A DNA stretch of 64,000 nt from Kitagawia praeruptora (taxonomy: Eukaryota > Streptophyta > Magnoliopsida > Apiales > Apiaceae): assembly GCA_037693485.1 (NCBI GenBank), contig CM075345.1, positions 115,187,501-115,251,500 on the forward strand. Direction: 5' to 3'. Position numbers and translations under genes: made by a program. Positions within the stretch are counted from its first letter, which is position 1. Every line of letters begins with the position of its first letter. The notes beneath the pieces are model-generated. The model did no database searches, was not told the DNA's origin, and saw only the letters and a list, made by a program, of their open reading frames with translations. Of this stretch, positions 1 through 12,600 are shown piece by piece.

Positions 1-431
1 TATAGACTGTCACAAGGAATCTCAGATTGTAATATCTGTCAGAAGAAAAAGATCAAGGTCAATCTACAGACTTGAGGAATTACTACATTGAAAGAAGCTC
101 AGTTATCTGATCAAGCCTCAGTGAAGTATTCGTTAAAGAAGTGGATTCGTTTAAAGTGACAGAGATTCAACAGTGACAGAGGCAGTATAGAAGAATTAAA
201 GAGAGAGATGAGAAAAGAAAAGGAACCAGATTTTAAAGTCAATATATGAAGAACAGTCATTGCGGTTTGTCACTCATGAACCAGACAGTACATCGAGTGT
301 CAACATTAAACAGTGGTTATTCGTCATTAACTTCAGTGGTTCAAGATATCAAGACTGGTAAGAGAGAAAATCAGTGTGCAAGCAAAAGAAGTGCTATATT
401 AATTAATCACAAGGATTTTACTATCAAGTGA

Positions 432-705
432 ACTAGCTACGAGGAAAAAGAATTATCATAAAGAAATTCTAAGTGATATATTCTAAATGCTGAAACCCCG
501 GTTAGAATTGTTGTATTTTTTGCTAAGCAAAAGGAGTCCGATTTCACATCCTCAAGAGACCGTAGCTTACACCTGGACGAGTTATGAAGAAATAGAATTA
601 TCACAAAGAAATGGAAAGTGATATATTCTTAAAGCTGGAATCCCAGTTGGAATTGATATATTTTTTGTTAAGCAAAAGGAGTCCGGTTCCAGACGCTCAG
701 GTAAC
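432..705. repeat. Imperfect tandem duplication of about 135-140 bp inside LTR J
   Basis: Two consecutive segments (about 432-557 and 575-705) share the order 'gaattatca.aaagaaat', 'aagtgatatattct', a GC-richer patch, 'gctaagcaaaaggagtccg' or its one-base variant, and a CCGTAG or CCGCAG end. The copies differ at many positions, so the duplication is not recent. Confidence 0.6.
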
Positions 706-962
706 CGCAGTTTAGAGTTTAAGAATAATTTTATATTAATAAATATTTTATTTATTTAGAAAATTATATTTATAAATATCTAATAATATTAGATATTTTT
801 TTATAATTTCTAGATTTAAATAATTATTTATTAATTAAAGATTATAATCTGTGCGGGTTAAAAAGCATTCTACGGAACCTGTCATAATAAAACAAAGCAA
901 GTCCACGAATTGAAAAGAAAAAAATGGCAGGTTATTTTGCTTTGTCGAAATGGCCAGTATGT

Positions 963-1240
963 TGTACTATTTCTGGAAGCTATACTATTTCTGGAATTAA
1001 GGTTATACTATTTCTGGAGGTTCTGCTATTTTTGGAGGTTATACTATTTCTGGAAGCTATACTATTTCTGGAAGTTATACTATTTCTGGAAGCTATACTA
1101 TTTATGGAGGTTTATGGATACTATTACTGACTAGTAATAGTATGTCATACTATTACCGAAATATTCCAGCTATACTATTTCCAGCCAACCATACTATTAC
1201 CGAAGGTTATAGTTTATACCATTACTCAGCTGCCATACTA
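963..1240. repeat. 18-bp tandem repeats (TATACTATTTCTGGAAGY) and related CTATTACCGAA repeats
   Basis: About six units of TATACTATTTCTGGAAGC or close variants run from roughly 975 to 1110. Inverted and diverged versions (catactattaccgaa, ctatactatttccagcc) follow to about 1240. They lie upstream of the TATA box, in the U3 part of LTR J. The same sequence theme, CTATT next to ACCGAA, is repeated in the U3 of element C, so the two LTR families probably share ancestry. Confidence 0.7.
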
Positions 1241-1328
1241 TTACAAGGGAATGAGTCTACTATTTCTAGACTTGTTATACTATGACCGAGGGATTAAAAA
1301 GAAGGCAGAAGACATGTTTTTGTTTTAG

Positions 1329-1337
1329 TATATAAAC
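1329..1337 (+). promoter_or_regulatory. TATA box of LTR J
   Basis: TATATAAAC lies about 200 bp upstream of an AATAAA at 1534-1539 within the LTR, the usual order of U3 promoter, R and U5. It is a sequence match only. Confidence 0.45.
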
Positions 1338-1805
1338 AAAAACAAGGCAGAAGACACAAAGAGAGACATACACACGGACATAACATATCATCCAGAAAAA
1401 TACAGCAGCCTCCATTTCTCTCTCAAGCTCAAGAACACCAAGAATAAATTAATTCCTAGAAAATCAAGTTCATCCCCTTTGTAATATTTAATCCGGTGGA
1501 ACTTGTTTATTTGTGATTCTTGTACTACTAGCGAATAAAGTTTCCTAGTTCTTATCTTGATTTTTATTAACTAAATTAGAAAAGTTCATGTCGAATTTTC
1601 TAATTAGTTTTTATTAACAAGATAATAATCTGTACTAAAATTGTAATACCCATCAAGTTAATATATTGTTATATTCAACTTGAAATTTGTTTCAATTTTT
1701 TCCGCACAAATTTGTCTAAACTAAATTTTATTTAAAGGACAAATTTCGATAAATTGGTATAGATTGTATTCAACCCCCCCTTCTACAATCTTATCGGACC
1801 TAACA

Positions 1806-2179
1806 ATAGTTAATGTTAATACAAGTTTGTATTATATATACTTATATATACGCATGAAGGTTCTTTTTTTGTATTGTGATATTTTTTTATAATATTTAAT
1901 TCGTAAATAATTAAGTTTATCTAAAATGATTAATAAGATATGGTATATGTTAGTGAATATTATAGTACATTATTACATATCCACAAAAAATTATATATGT
2001 ATGTATTTATGTTTGTACATGTGTATGTATGTATAAATATGCATATTTATTATACAATAATTAATAGATTACAAATAATGAAATTTTAAAAGATTATACA
2101 ACATAAATGTATGTATGTATGTATGTATGTATGTATGTATGTATGTCTGCTATATAGTATGTATGTATGTATATAATAT
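1806..2179. repeat. Host tandem-array unit, copy 1, with (ATGT)n
   Basis: AT-rich DNA with a block ('tatatatgtatgtatttatg', 'acatgtgtatgtatgtataa', 'agattacaaataatgaaa') that recurs at about 6765, 7135 and 7430. An (ATGT)n run occupies about 2108-2170. It forms the left side of the locus into which MITE K inserted; no coding capacity is seen. Confidence 0.7.
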
Positions 2180-2200
2180 GAGTAAATTGCACTTTGATGG

Positions 2201-5200
2201 TGTAAGAACCCAGGTTTTTGTAATATTTCTAAAATGATCATAAACAGCGATTGGTGGAAGTTATGTAAAGTTTTTAAGATCATATTATATGAATGAAGAA
2301 GTATTTATACTTTTATGAATAAATTATCGTTGTACAAAGAAGGAAGGGAACGCAGAAACCGTCAGATTACGTAGATTTTCAATTTTATTAAATATTGGTA
2401 TAAATATGAGATATTGAGGTTAAGAAAATCTCTAAGCTAAGTTAAATACCAAGGCAAGGAATTATGGAAATTATTAGAAGAATTTCAAAGACAAATGTTC
2501 AAAGAACGACGAAAGAAATTTCTACGCGACGAAACGCTTTTACAAGAAAATCTCCAAACTTGCATATGGAATTAAATGGTAAGCATTGGCTGACTATTAT
2601 GGTGAGTAATATACATGCAAGTTACCTTGCAATATGCCATGCAAGTGCCATGCAAAATAATTAGTTTTAAATCAAACTACTTATTTCAAATTCAATCAAA
2701 TTAGAGTGAATAGTAAAGGGGACAAACTTTCTTGAGTTAGGGAGACAAATTGGAAAGTGGGTGTCCTACACTTTTAATATGGTATGGATGCATCCTTGAG
2801 TGTAATTTAACTTCATAATTCAGTTGCTAATCACACCCAAGGATCCAAGAAAAACAAGAAACTTTCTCTCCCATTTTTAAGCAATTCCCGACCAAACCCT
2901 ATAGGGGTGTCATTCCGATTTGTTTTCACCCACTTCCCCTCATCTAAAAATCATGAAAAAATTCCAGTTCTTCTATACATCAATATGGAGTTACGGATTT
3001 AATGTCGTAATTTTTCAAGGTCGTTTGATTGGTTAAATAAATTCGACAAGTTGCTGCTGCTCTTCCACTTTTCTGGATACTTTTCAAGATAGCCAAGAAA
3101 AATGAAATTTTTCTCCAAGCTCTACTTGTCCTAACATCATCAAAATATTTCTGGGATTACTTCATGATATATCCAGGGTGAGGATTTAATTTCATGATTT
3201 TACACTAAGTATAGCTTGCTCAAATAAAATCAAGAAATTCTTGAGTAAATAGTAACTTCTTATGAACTTTGGTTTAGATCTTGAAGTTTGTGGGTTATAA
3301 TAGCTTGTGGACTTGATATCAAGCCTTGTTAAGCTTGGTTAAGGTTGTTAAGACTCCAAGGAAGGTAAAATACTCATACCCACCTTAAACTTCATGAGTT
3401 ATAAGTTTATTTGAAAGATTGATGCAAGTATGTACATGTTTAAGGGGTTTGTGATGTTTTAAGCTTTATAAGTATGGATAAATCTTGGGTAGTGATAAAT
3501 GGATGTTACCACTGGTCTTAGATACTCTTGATGATGTTTATATGATCTTGATGGTGTGTGGTTGAATTAAGTGGTTAAATGGAGTTCATGGAATTTGGAA
3601 ACGATCGAATTATAGTCGTTATAATGTCAAAATTTCATTAGGTTATTTGTGCAGATAATACCGAATTGTACAAATGTTTTCTTGGCAAGTTTTTGGCCAT
3701 AAACCAGTAGGAATTGTTTTTTAGTTTGTTTTGACCCCAAGATCATGTGATTACGATTTACGGTTTATGAGATATGCTCGTTTTAGTGAAACCGGTTAAA
3801 ACGGGCGAATTGTTAAGATGGGCTGACTTTACAAAGCCAAACGAGCCCTTTAAAAATGGTCTGTGATTATGAAAATTTTATGAGGAGTAACCTGGTCAGT
3901 GTTTAAGATCTCATATAAATTTGGAGTAGAAATACGAAATTTTCGATTCTATAGAAATGTTTAAGTCAAGAATGCGCATGAGAAACCACTGCAGAAAGAA
4001 GCTATTTTAGAGCAACAATTGAGCTATCAAAAAAGATATTCTTAATTATGAAATTGGGATGAAAAATCCTCTGGACAGTTAAGAAGAAGTGAGAAAAAGA
4101 ATTTCACGAAAAAGTGTATTTTTCAATTTTATAGAAGTTTTCGAATCAAAGTTGCGCAAGTGAAAAACCATTTTAGGGGACGAATTAAGACGAACTTTAG
4201 TTTCGTTAAAAATGACCTTTAACGAAAGTTGTTATGAAACCATTAATTATCAAAAGTGGTTAAAGGATATCATGGACTTATAATAAGCCAAACGTGTAGT
4301 AAGGATGTATCGTTACGAAGTTGTGTCTTTATATGAATAGTTGGTTCGATGGGATAGTTTTATGAACTAACCGAACCTTATTGGTTGTTATAGATCATCG
4401 CACTAGAGACAGAGCCCAGACTATTCCGACACTATCAGGAAAGTTTTCGAAACTTGTATTTCAAGTATTTTCAAACTGTTGTTGTTGTGGTATAAATGCT
4501 ATGAACTGCTTGATAGTATTTTTGCGAATCAGCATATGATGTATGGTTATTTACGTGGATTTATAAACCTGTTAAGTATGTATGTATGCATAGACTCTTA
4601 TATATATGTATACGATGATGTGTTACAAGTTCCCAGTAGAGTATGATAATACCTTTTCTTAGTAAGGGAGTCGGAGATATTTCGTCCGGATAAGGACATA
4701 AAAACCCGGAAGTCTCCGGAGATGATATATGACGTATAGCTCATTTTAAAAATAATCCAATAAATATAAAATTGATATTCTCGGATTAAAAGTCTATTAA
4801 TAAATATTAATTGAATATTTATTAATAAGTTGAATATTATTTTCAATTGAGAATTGTGAGTGATTATTTATTTAATAAATATTATTTAAATATTCATTGA
4901 ATATTCTAAGCTGATTATTTATTTAATAAATATTATTTGAATATTTATTAAATATTCCAGGATGATTTAAAAATCATACTATTTATTTTTAAAGTTACTA
5001 AAAACTTTAATAAGTATTTTAAATATTTTCTGATCGTCGGAAAAGTATTTAAAAATAGGACGGGTTCCATTTCTTCATGGACTATAGCTTCACTCATCGA
5101 AAAAGTATCGCTACTTCACTCAACTTATCAAAACTCGGGAACCCAAGGTTTTGGGAGCTAGTATTAATTATTTTTTCCCTTCGCTACCAATAAGAAATGC

Positions 5201-6532
5201 ACCCTACCTAGTAAGGAGGGGCTCAGGTTTGACTAAACACTCAAAACTCCGACCAACTCCCAAGTTATGTTTGATGAAGCGATTCTTAGTAATTGAAATC
5301 TGTTGACTAAAGTCAACCCACATATCAGAGTTACTTTCTCAATTACTCATGGAAGTAAAGTTAGTAATGATTATCAAACCAGTCGTCAAGCTTTGTGCTT
5401 GGGGGAAACTGAATTAAATTCTGTCCCTATGATGCATAGAATTCTCTAAGGGATTGGAGGAAGAGGGGATCGCCTTCGGGCGTAGTCCAAACATTAAGGC
5501 CCATATGCGGTCAGGGTGCAACCCGACAAGGGAACGTCGTCCTTCTACTAGTAGAGAAGCAGAGGCACGATACATTGGCTGATCACCAGATATCGTGGAA
5601 GAGGCTCCAGCATAATCCCATTCTTCCAATTGGAACTGTACTACAATATTGTAACAAAAGCCTAGGTACTGAGTTACCGATAATATTGATAGTGGTTGAA
5701 TAATGTATTCCCTGAACAGAAATTGAACTGTAAGGTGTTTTGACGAAAATGATATATGTATATGTATATATATTTTCAAATTTGAGGAATACTGAATTGG
5801 AACCTTATAAATGGTTCGATGTGCATATGTTGAAAAACAACTATTGTAGCAGTATTTGAACTGTGTATTTTGAAAATCTTTCTAAATGATTAGCAAAACT
5901 ATAGTGTATACTATTTTGCTACGATATGAAGATTATTATTGTTATTATGAACTTAATTTGTTCATACGATATCATTTTCTTAGAAATTCATATTGTGTAC
6001 GAATATTTATTCAAAACTCGGACATGTATATTGTCGAGTTAAATTTTGATAATATGAGATATATACCCATAAATTTGGAAATCCTTTCGAGATAAATCAT
6101 ATTATTTCTCAAAACGGAAAACTTGCTGAGCATTATGTAGCTCATTCTTGCTTTATAAAAACCTTTTAGAAAGAGAAGAATTGGGTCGGTTAACTCCGTA
6201 CCAGCAGAAGAGGAGTAGAGGAATTACCCCTGGGATGATGCCGTTTCGGATAAATACTACAAAGTAAGTCTGATAGGTTTCAACTGTCATTAGCTAGACT
6301 TGCCTTCAGGCGTAGTTTGTATAAGTGAAGTTGTGTAAAATTCTGGATTGTATAGATGAATTATAATATTTAGTGTTACTCTGATTATCGTTTCTGAGGC
6401 TCTAACTTGTAAGTATGAGATATTGAGGTCTAGATTGGTGTATTGTGGAGTTGTAAAGTTAATACAGGTATGATATGGATGGATGGTGATGTGGCGACCT
6501 GAATCCCTGGCCTCGGATTTGGGGGCGTTACA
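2201..6532 (+). mobile_element. Element E: 4.3-kb non-coding LTR-like insertion (probable solo LTR)
   Basis: The element begins TGTAAGAACCC and ends GGGGGCGTTACA, with the 5-bp TSD gatgg at 2196-2200 and 6533-6537. It has no internal repeat of its own ends, no primer site, no polypurine tract and no credible protein; the longest reading frame (121 codons, 5414-5779, minus) resembles nothing I know. One TG...CA unit with a 5-bp TSD is what a solo LTR leaves. Element D has matching ends and shares interior sequence (for example the 'tatagatca...caggaaagtt' region near 4390-4455). The TGTAAGAACCCGA-type start resembles large LTRs of Ty3/gypsy chromoviruses; the lineage is inference. An AT-rich stretch of repeated 'aataaatatt' occupies about 4780-4975. 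Confidence 0.65.
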
Positions 6533-6544
6533 GATGGCTTGTAC

Positions 6545-6662
6545 TTTAATTTTTTTGCACTTAGATGGCCAAATTTTAAAAGTGAACACTTTGATGACTG
6601 TAGTTTAATTTTTTTGCACTTAGAAGGCCAACTTTTAAAAGTTAACACTTTGATGACTTACT
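6545..6662. repeat. Two 59-bp tandem units inside MITE K
   Basis: Units start with 'tttaatttttttgcactt' at 6545 and 6604 and both run to 'aacactttgatgact'. They differ at a handful of positions. The motif 'gcacttagatgg' echoes the MITE's own terminal sequence. Confidence 0.7.
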
Positions 6663-6718
6663 TTATAGTACAAGCCACCAAACTTTTAAAGTACAAGCTA
6701 CCAAAGTGCAATTTACTC

Positions 6719-7251
6719 TAATATGAGATATAATATTATAGTATATTATTATATATCTACAAAAATTTATATATGTATGTATTTATATTTGTACATGTGT
6801 ATGTATGTATAAATATGCATAATAATTATACAACAATTAATAGATTACAAATAATGAAATATTAATAGATTGTACAATATAAATGTATGTATATATTGTA
6901 TGTATGTATGCATATAATTAATAATTATGTATTTATGTATGTACGTATGCATGTATAATTAATAATTATACATTAATATATAATTATCTACAAATATACA
7001 TTATAATAAATAATTATACATTATCTGAGGTAAGCCAACTGAGATTTATCTACAAATTAATATATATAAACAAAAATATATAGTATGTATGTATGTATAT
7101 AATATTATAATATATTATTATATATCCACAGAAATTTAGATATGTATGTATTTATGTTTGTACATGTGTATGTATGTATAAATATGCATATTAATTATAC
7201 AACAAATAATACATTACAAATAATGAAATATTAATAGATTATATAACATAA

Positions 7252-7284
<33 letters not shown>

Positions 7285-7582
7285 TGTATGTATGTATGTA
7301 TGTATGTATATATGTATGTATGTATGTATGTATATTATATAGTATGTATGTATGTATGTATGTATGTATGTATGTATGTATGTATGTATATAATATTATT
7401 GTAGATTATTATATATCCGTAGAAATTTATATATGTATGTATTTATGTTTGTAAATGTGTATGTATGTATAAATATGCATATTAATTATACAACAATTAA
7501 TAGATTACAAATAATGAAATATTAATAGATTTTATAACATAAATGTATGTATGTACGTTTGCATGTATAATTAATAATTATG
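6719..7582. repeat. Host tandem-array units, copies 2-4, with long (ATGT)n tracts
   Basis: Three further copies of the unit seen at 1806-2179 start at about 6725, 7095 and 7390. Each has the landmarks 'tatatatgtatgtattta', 'acatgtgtatgtatgtataa' and 'agattacaaataatgaaata'. (ATGT)n runs of 50-80 bp lie at about 7257-7330 and 7345-7390. The right end (taattatg, 7575-7582) is the candidate left TSD of hAT element G. The long open frame here only translates the microsatellite. Confidence 0.75.
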
Positions 7583-7820
7583 GAGGCGGATCCTAAGAGG
7601 GGCAAGGGGGGACATCCGACCCCCCTTAAATTTCTAAAAAAATAAATTATAGTTATATATTTATACACATAAATTATATAAATTAAAAATGACCCCCCCT
7701 TAATTTTTCAAAAAAAAAATTGAGCCTACTTAATATGATTTGATGCTACAATTTCTTTTTATGAGGGGCAACAGTTATAAGTGAAAATGAGTTATATTGT
7801 AAATTTGTAATATTGAAACA

Positions 7821-8079
7821 CTCCCTCTGTCTCTTTATGTTGTTCCTATTTCATATGTCGGGATTGTTCATAACATGAGACAAATTAATAATTTATGTTT
7901 AATTTATAAGGCCAAATATAGTCATGAGTGATCTTGTTAGATTCGTATTTATGAGTACTTTAATACAGTAAAGTTTTTATATTTAATACTAATACGAAAT
8001 TAAAAATATTAACGATCAAAAGTGTGTGTTGGCAAACGTGTCCAGTCAAAACAGGAATGATATTTAGAGATGGAGGGAG
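7821..8079. mobile_element. Stowaway-like MITE (Tc1/mariner)
   Basis: CTCCCTCTGTCTCTTTATGTT at the left faces GATGGAGGGAG followed by TA at 8080-8081, the CTCCCTCCGTCCC-type terminal inverted repeat of Stowaway MITEs. The left TA has apparently changed to CA. The element is about 259 bp, AT-rich and non-coding, and sits in the left arm of hAT element G. Confidence 0.65.
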
Positions 8080-8333
8080 TATAAGTTAGGCTTAAAGAAA
8101 ATATAAACTTAAGTTACTTTATTTTTACTGGTTTTAAGTTTTCACGTCAAAATTCACAGACATAGAACACATACACGGGAAAACGTCACAAACTCAATTG
8201 ACTTCTTCCATTTCATAAACCATTATCTTCTACAAATCATCAAGGCAACTGAATTAGTCCGAGTGAAGCAAATAGACAAGAATTAGTCCGAGTGAAGCAA
8301 ATATAAAAGCTAGCTGAAATAGAGCTGAGCATT

Positions 8334-8486
8334 CGGTCGGTTCGGTCCAGAACCGGACCGGACCGAACCGAACCGAAATAACCGAAAACCGAATAAGGCT
8401 TTTTCTTTGGAACCGGACCGAACCGAAATATGGACATGGACCGAACCGGAACCGAACCGAAATATTTCGGTTCGGTCCAAGCAGGA
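8334..8486. repeat. GGTTCGG/CCGAACC-rich arm of MITE F, left
   Basis: Alternating TTCGGTTCGGTCC and GGACCGAACCGAAATA words fill the segment in both orientations and could fold into hairpins. The matching block in the other arm is at 49854-50005. The reading frame across it (8240-8437, minus) is an artefact. Confidence 0.75.
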
Positions 8487-8701
8487 TCGAAATTAAAAAA
8501 ATCCTATTTTCTGCAACATTTCTTTAAGATGCGAGCCCTGGGAACTTCCTGGTACATTTCCTAACTATCTATATTCTAAACTACTACATGCATATGGTAT
8601 GTCTGTTTAACATGTCCTTCCTCTAGTTCACATTTTATATATCTGGCAAATTAGTACTACTGCAAGTCTGCTATACATAAATGGTTATGGAGCATGATTT
8701 A

Positions 8702-9416
8702 TGTTAACTCAAATAACTTGTAGAAGGGGGGGGGGTTGAATACAAGTTATATAATCGTGTCTGATTTTTGCTTGATTATATGAACAAGAATAAACGAATG
8801 AATAAAACTCTGTTTGTATTAATAAGATCAAATACAAACTCTACCAAAGGTGTACAATACCTTTAGCAGTTGCTGACAATACAAATCTCTCTCTCTCTCT
8901 GTTTGTGCTCTCGTATATTCACGATTACAAACCTCACGAACACTTTTTACAATGATATAGAGAGAGTATTTATAATGCTACCTATCAACTAATAACAGAA
9001 AGATATAATCTATACATGACAATGTTCTGTCTTCTAGTCGATAGTTTCCTTCAATAGAAAACTCTTTCCTTCATAATATCTTCTTGCTTGTTCTTCAAAC
9101 AACGATCCTGTTTTATAGCACTTGCCAGTTTCTGTAGCATCCACAATGACATCATCAGTAACACGACTGATATCAGGATTTCATCTTGCATCATCAGTAT
9201 CTGATCATCATCAGTATTAGACCGTCATCAGGATTTGTTCTTTGTTCCTGACATGTAGTCTCCGATACACTGTTCATTCCTGACTAAACTGTACAGATAA
9301 CTGTTTTACACATAAATCCTATATATAGTGCTAAATCCTTTATAAGATCAGGATTACAAGAAGTATAATGTGTAAATTCTATTCTTAACATCACAACTTA
9401 TGAATTATTCCTAACA
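8702..9416 (-). repeat. 3' LTR of element A
   Basis: Ends TGTTAACTCA...CCTAACA on the plus strand, 715 bp. A copy of the promoter TATA (TATTTATA on the plus strand) is at 8967-8974. The segment 9160-9250 holds repeated ATCAGGAT and CATCAG words that recur in the internal spacer. Confidence 0.92.
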
Positions 9417-9430
9417 ATCTCCCCCTATTT
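9417..9430 (-). promoter_or_regulatory. Polypurine tract of element A
   Basis: Read on the minus strand, AAATAGGGGGAGAT directly abuts the 3' LTR and would prime plus-strand synthesis. Two further AGGGGGAGATAAAG-type tracts lie just upstream (9673-9684 and 9713-9724), within the end of the envelope-like reading frame. Repeated polypurine tracts near the 3' LTR are known in Sireviruses. Confidence 0.85.
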
Positions 9431-9639
9431 ATGCTTTAAAATCTGAAGCATAAATCTAAGTTGTGGATGTCAAAACATATAACAATACAACCAGAATAGA
9501 ATTTATGAATGTAGAATTATGAAGTTAAGTACCTCCTTCCCAGATGTAGACGTTTATCTAGTACTTAGAAGAAAGAATTTTAACTATTAATGCTGCTCTT
9601 CCTTTACCACTTCCTAGCTGAGATTCACCACTGTCACTC

Positions 9640-12600
9640 CTAGTTCTTCTTTTTACTTCCCTTCGTCTGCTCTTTATCTCCCCCAGTCTGGTGTTGTTGT
9701 CTTTGAATTGTCTTTATCTCCCCCTTTTTGACATCATCAACATTCATTCCAAGAGATTCAGAAATAGAACAAATGATATTCATCAGAACTGCTTGATTTT
9801 CCATAATTGTGACTTGGTTATCTTCAAGTGATTGAAGTCTTGTTTGCATAGCAATTTGAGAATTCTGAATATCTTTCAAAACATCAGAATGAACTTCAAT
9901 GTTGGAAGTGCTTCTAGTATCTTCAGAATCAGAATCAGAATCAGAAAGAACTGTATCTTCAAGTCTTGTAGAAGAAGTTGCTTGAGTTGTATGATATTCA
10001 AGTAATAAAACCTGATTAGAAGTATCAACATCTTCATCTTTCTGATCTGGAGCTGAAACATGATCATCATCTCCTTCACCAGTATTCTGTGTACTAACAT
10101 CTTCAAATCCTGACTCCTCCTTAGAGTGATCAGAGACTGTAGATGTCTCAATTCTAGCTGATATTGGAAGTACATACAAAGGAACACTAGGATCATTAGG
10201 AACTTCATCTGGTACATATGTATCAAGAGATTGCTTTATCCTGGCACCTCTTCTGTTAATGATTCCTGCAAGCCTCTCCTTTTGCTTCTGAGCTTTAACT
10301 TCTGGCTTTGCATTGTGATGTGCGAGGTCATTCTTCTGATACATTTTGATGAATGAATAAGTACCAGCATCCATATCCAAATTTTCAGACCAAGATTCAG
10401 GAAAAACCTGATCCCAGAAATCAAATGATGGTTTCCTAATTTTTTCTCCCTCACTATGGAGTTGATCATCCATACCCTCATTCTCACTTTGACTTACTAA
10501 AGTCAACACTCTTTCTACCTCACCTTTTGCCTGGTCAGGAGACAGCCTCTCAGTTTGTGGATCTAAGTCCATCTTTTCAAGTGTATCACTCAAATTTGGA
10601 TAAGTGCTCTCATGACCTACAGAAAAATAGAGTTTAGAAGGAGTTTTTATACCTGAACTCACATGGAGAGAGGGTTCCTCATATGGCAAGGGGCTTGAGG
10701 TTTTCTCCAAGGAGTGAGCTGCTATAGTCTCTGAACCCATACAATCATCTTCTTTCCTTCCAGAAACTACAGGCTCCAGTATATCACTTTCAGATTCTTT
10801 ACTAGACTCTGATGTCTTCAGTAATACTTCATTAGACACCATAGTTAGTACATCACCGTCTTTAAGTGTTGTTTGCTGAGACTCACCTTCAAGGTGGATA
10901 GACTCCGACTGAAAAAAATTTGTTTGATCTTCAAGAAAACCAGTCAAAGTTATTCCTCCCATATCATAGGGTATCTCACTTGCATTCTCAGTCATCACAG
11001 AAGTCCTTTCAGCATCAGCTATCACAGCTCCTGAGTCATCCTTCCTCTGACTAGATGGTTCTTGTGTTGTAGTGACTGTGATCTGATCTTATCTACTATT
11101 CACCAATGGTGCAACAGTATCTTCTGTTGACTGCATTCCTCTATCTACTTCCTCCTGTTGTTCACCTTGAGCTGAGGCATCTTCAATAATGACATCTTTG
11201 TCAAATAAATATGCATGAAGTGATTGAAGTGCAACATGCTTCGAGAGTCCAAATTTCTTGACTAATTGTCTTCTGACAGGTACATAGAAATACATCTTCA
11301 TTAAGTCAAGTCTTTGATGTAGAAGTCCATATTCTTCTGGAAATAAAAGTTTTGGTACTCTTTCAACCAGAAAATCTAGAACAGGCCTTGACAACTTCAC
11401 TTTGAGAGAAATTAGTCCCATAGCCAGTCTGTATGATAATGTAGTTTCCCATGAAGAATCAATATCCAGATCTCTATGGTCATTTGCTGACTTGATTGTA
11501 GCTTCATTTGTAGAAACCTGAATAATGTTAGTTGGACTAGACTCTGTGTGTGTAGGTGACAATTGAATCTTTCTCCTTGTTCTCCTGGTATAGTAAGCAA
11601 AAGATTTATCCTGAGAAGACTCAAGAGGTGTAGACACAGAAGTGATCTTGGGATGAGATCTTTGTTCAATAGACACAGTCTTTTGAGAGACAGTATCCAG
11701 TAACTGTTTTCCCTTTTTAAGAACTACAACCTTTTGGGAGACTGCAGCCTGGCTATGACTAGGTTTTTCATCTCTTTGTGCTAACAGAGAAAGTTGAATT
11801 GCAGCCTTCAATTCTGCTCTCTCAGCAAGAGTTAAATCATCATCATCTTCACTAGAGTTACTACTACTTGACACAACAAATCTTCTCTTCCTTACAACTG
11901 ATATCTTTTGAGAAACACCAGAGGTTGGTTTCTTTGAAACAATAGCCTGTGGATCAAAATTTGGTTCTTGAATTGTTTCAGAGACTATAATGTTTTGGGC
12001 TACTTGGGTAGACACAGGTGGGTTCTCCTCCAAATGAGATTCCTGAGCCATTTCACCACAAAAGAAAGAAGAATCGTAGAGAGTAGGAAGATGAGTTTTA
12101 AGAATTATCTGAAAATGATGTGGATAATGAATTGCAGGTATTTCATCTAGATTCTTTTCATTGTCCTTCTTTGTAATGTCAGAGAAAATTCTCTTTTGCT
12201 GTACATAAGAAGAAACACAATGTTCCCTACCAAATCTAGCTTCAACATCAGGAATAAAATGGTTAATAAACATTTGCATAAATCTATGATAATAAACCAT
12301 TTTCCTGTTTTGATCTCTTAACCCAAGTTTAATACTTATCTGACTTAAGATAATGTGACCAATGTTAATTACTCTGTTATAAAGCAAACTATAAGCAATA
12401 TGTGATGTAACAGAAGTAATTTGCTGAAAAGAACTACATTTACCAGTAAAACATTTAGCAATTTGATCAAAGAAGAAAGACCATTCCTTTCTAAGAAAAG
12501 ACCTATTCAACTGGCTCATGTTGTCTAGAGGTCCACTATAACCTAATTCAGACAACATAGTTCTCACATTATCATCAGATGGTACATTCTCATAAATCAA

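Larger units (their letters stand above)
1..1805 (+). mobile_element. Partial Ty1/copia-type LTR (J), 3' portion; element continues left of window
   Basis: The stretch ends at 1805 with a C-rich tract and CCTAACA, almost the same 3' end as the LTRs of element C (ending at 22090 and 49612). The start also resembles C: 'gatcaagcctcagtga' occurs near 109 and in the C LTRs. No primer binding site follows 1805, so this is either the 3' LTR of an element lying to the left or a solo LTR; the window edge hides the answer and the TSD. It carries a TATA box (1329) and an AATAAA (1534-1539), which would give an R region of about 200 bp. Short reading frames inside it are translations of repeats and are not genes. 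Confidence 0.75.
2180..6718. mobile_element. MITE K, about 200 bp, split by element E
   Basis: GAGTAAATTGCAC at 2180-2192 is perfectly inverted at 6706-6718, and both ends are flanked by taatat (2174-2179 and 6719-6724). Removing element E and one copy of its TSD leaves about 202 bp with no reading frame: a MITE. The TIR continues imperfectly (TTTGATGG against TTTGGTAG). Superfamily is not certain, because a 6-bp duplication in AT-rich DNA is not decisive. Confidence 0.65.

Noticed and set aside
910..1134. Two overlapping frames with YYFWKL or ILFLEV repeats
   Set aside because: Translation of the 18-bp tandem repeat in LTR J.
5414..5779. 121-codon minus-strand frame in element E
   Set aside because: No recognisable domain, no counterpart in element D, and the surrounding element is non-coding.
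7260..7454. Open frames of M-Y-V-C repeats here and at 50494-50828 and 50613-50828
   Set aside because: Pure translation of (ATGT)n microsatellite.
8240..8437. 65-codon minus-strand frame rich in R, S, G and P
   Set aside because: Translation of the GGTTCGG/CCGAACC arm of MITE F.
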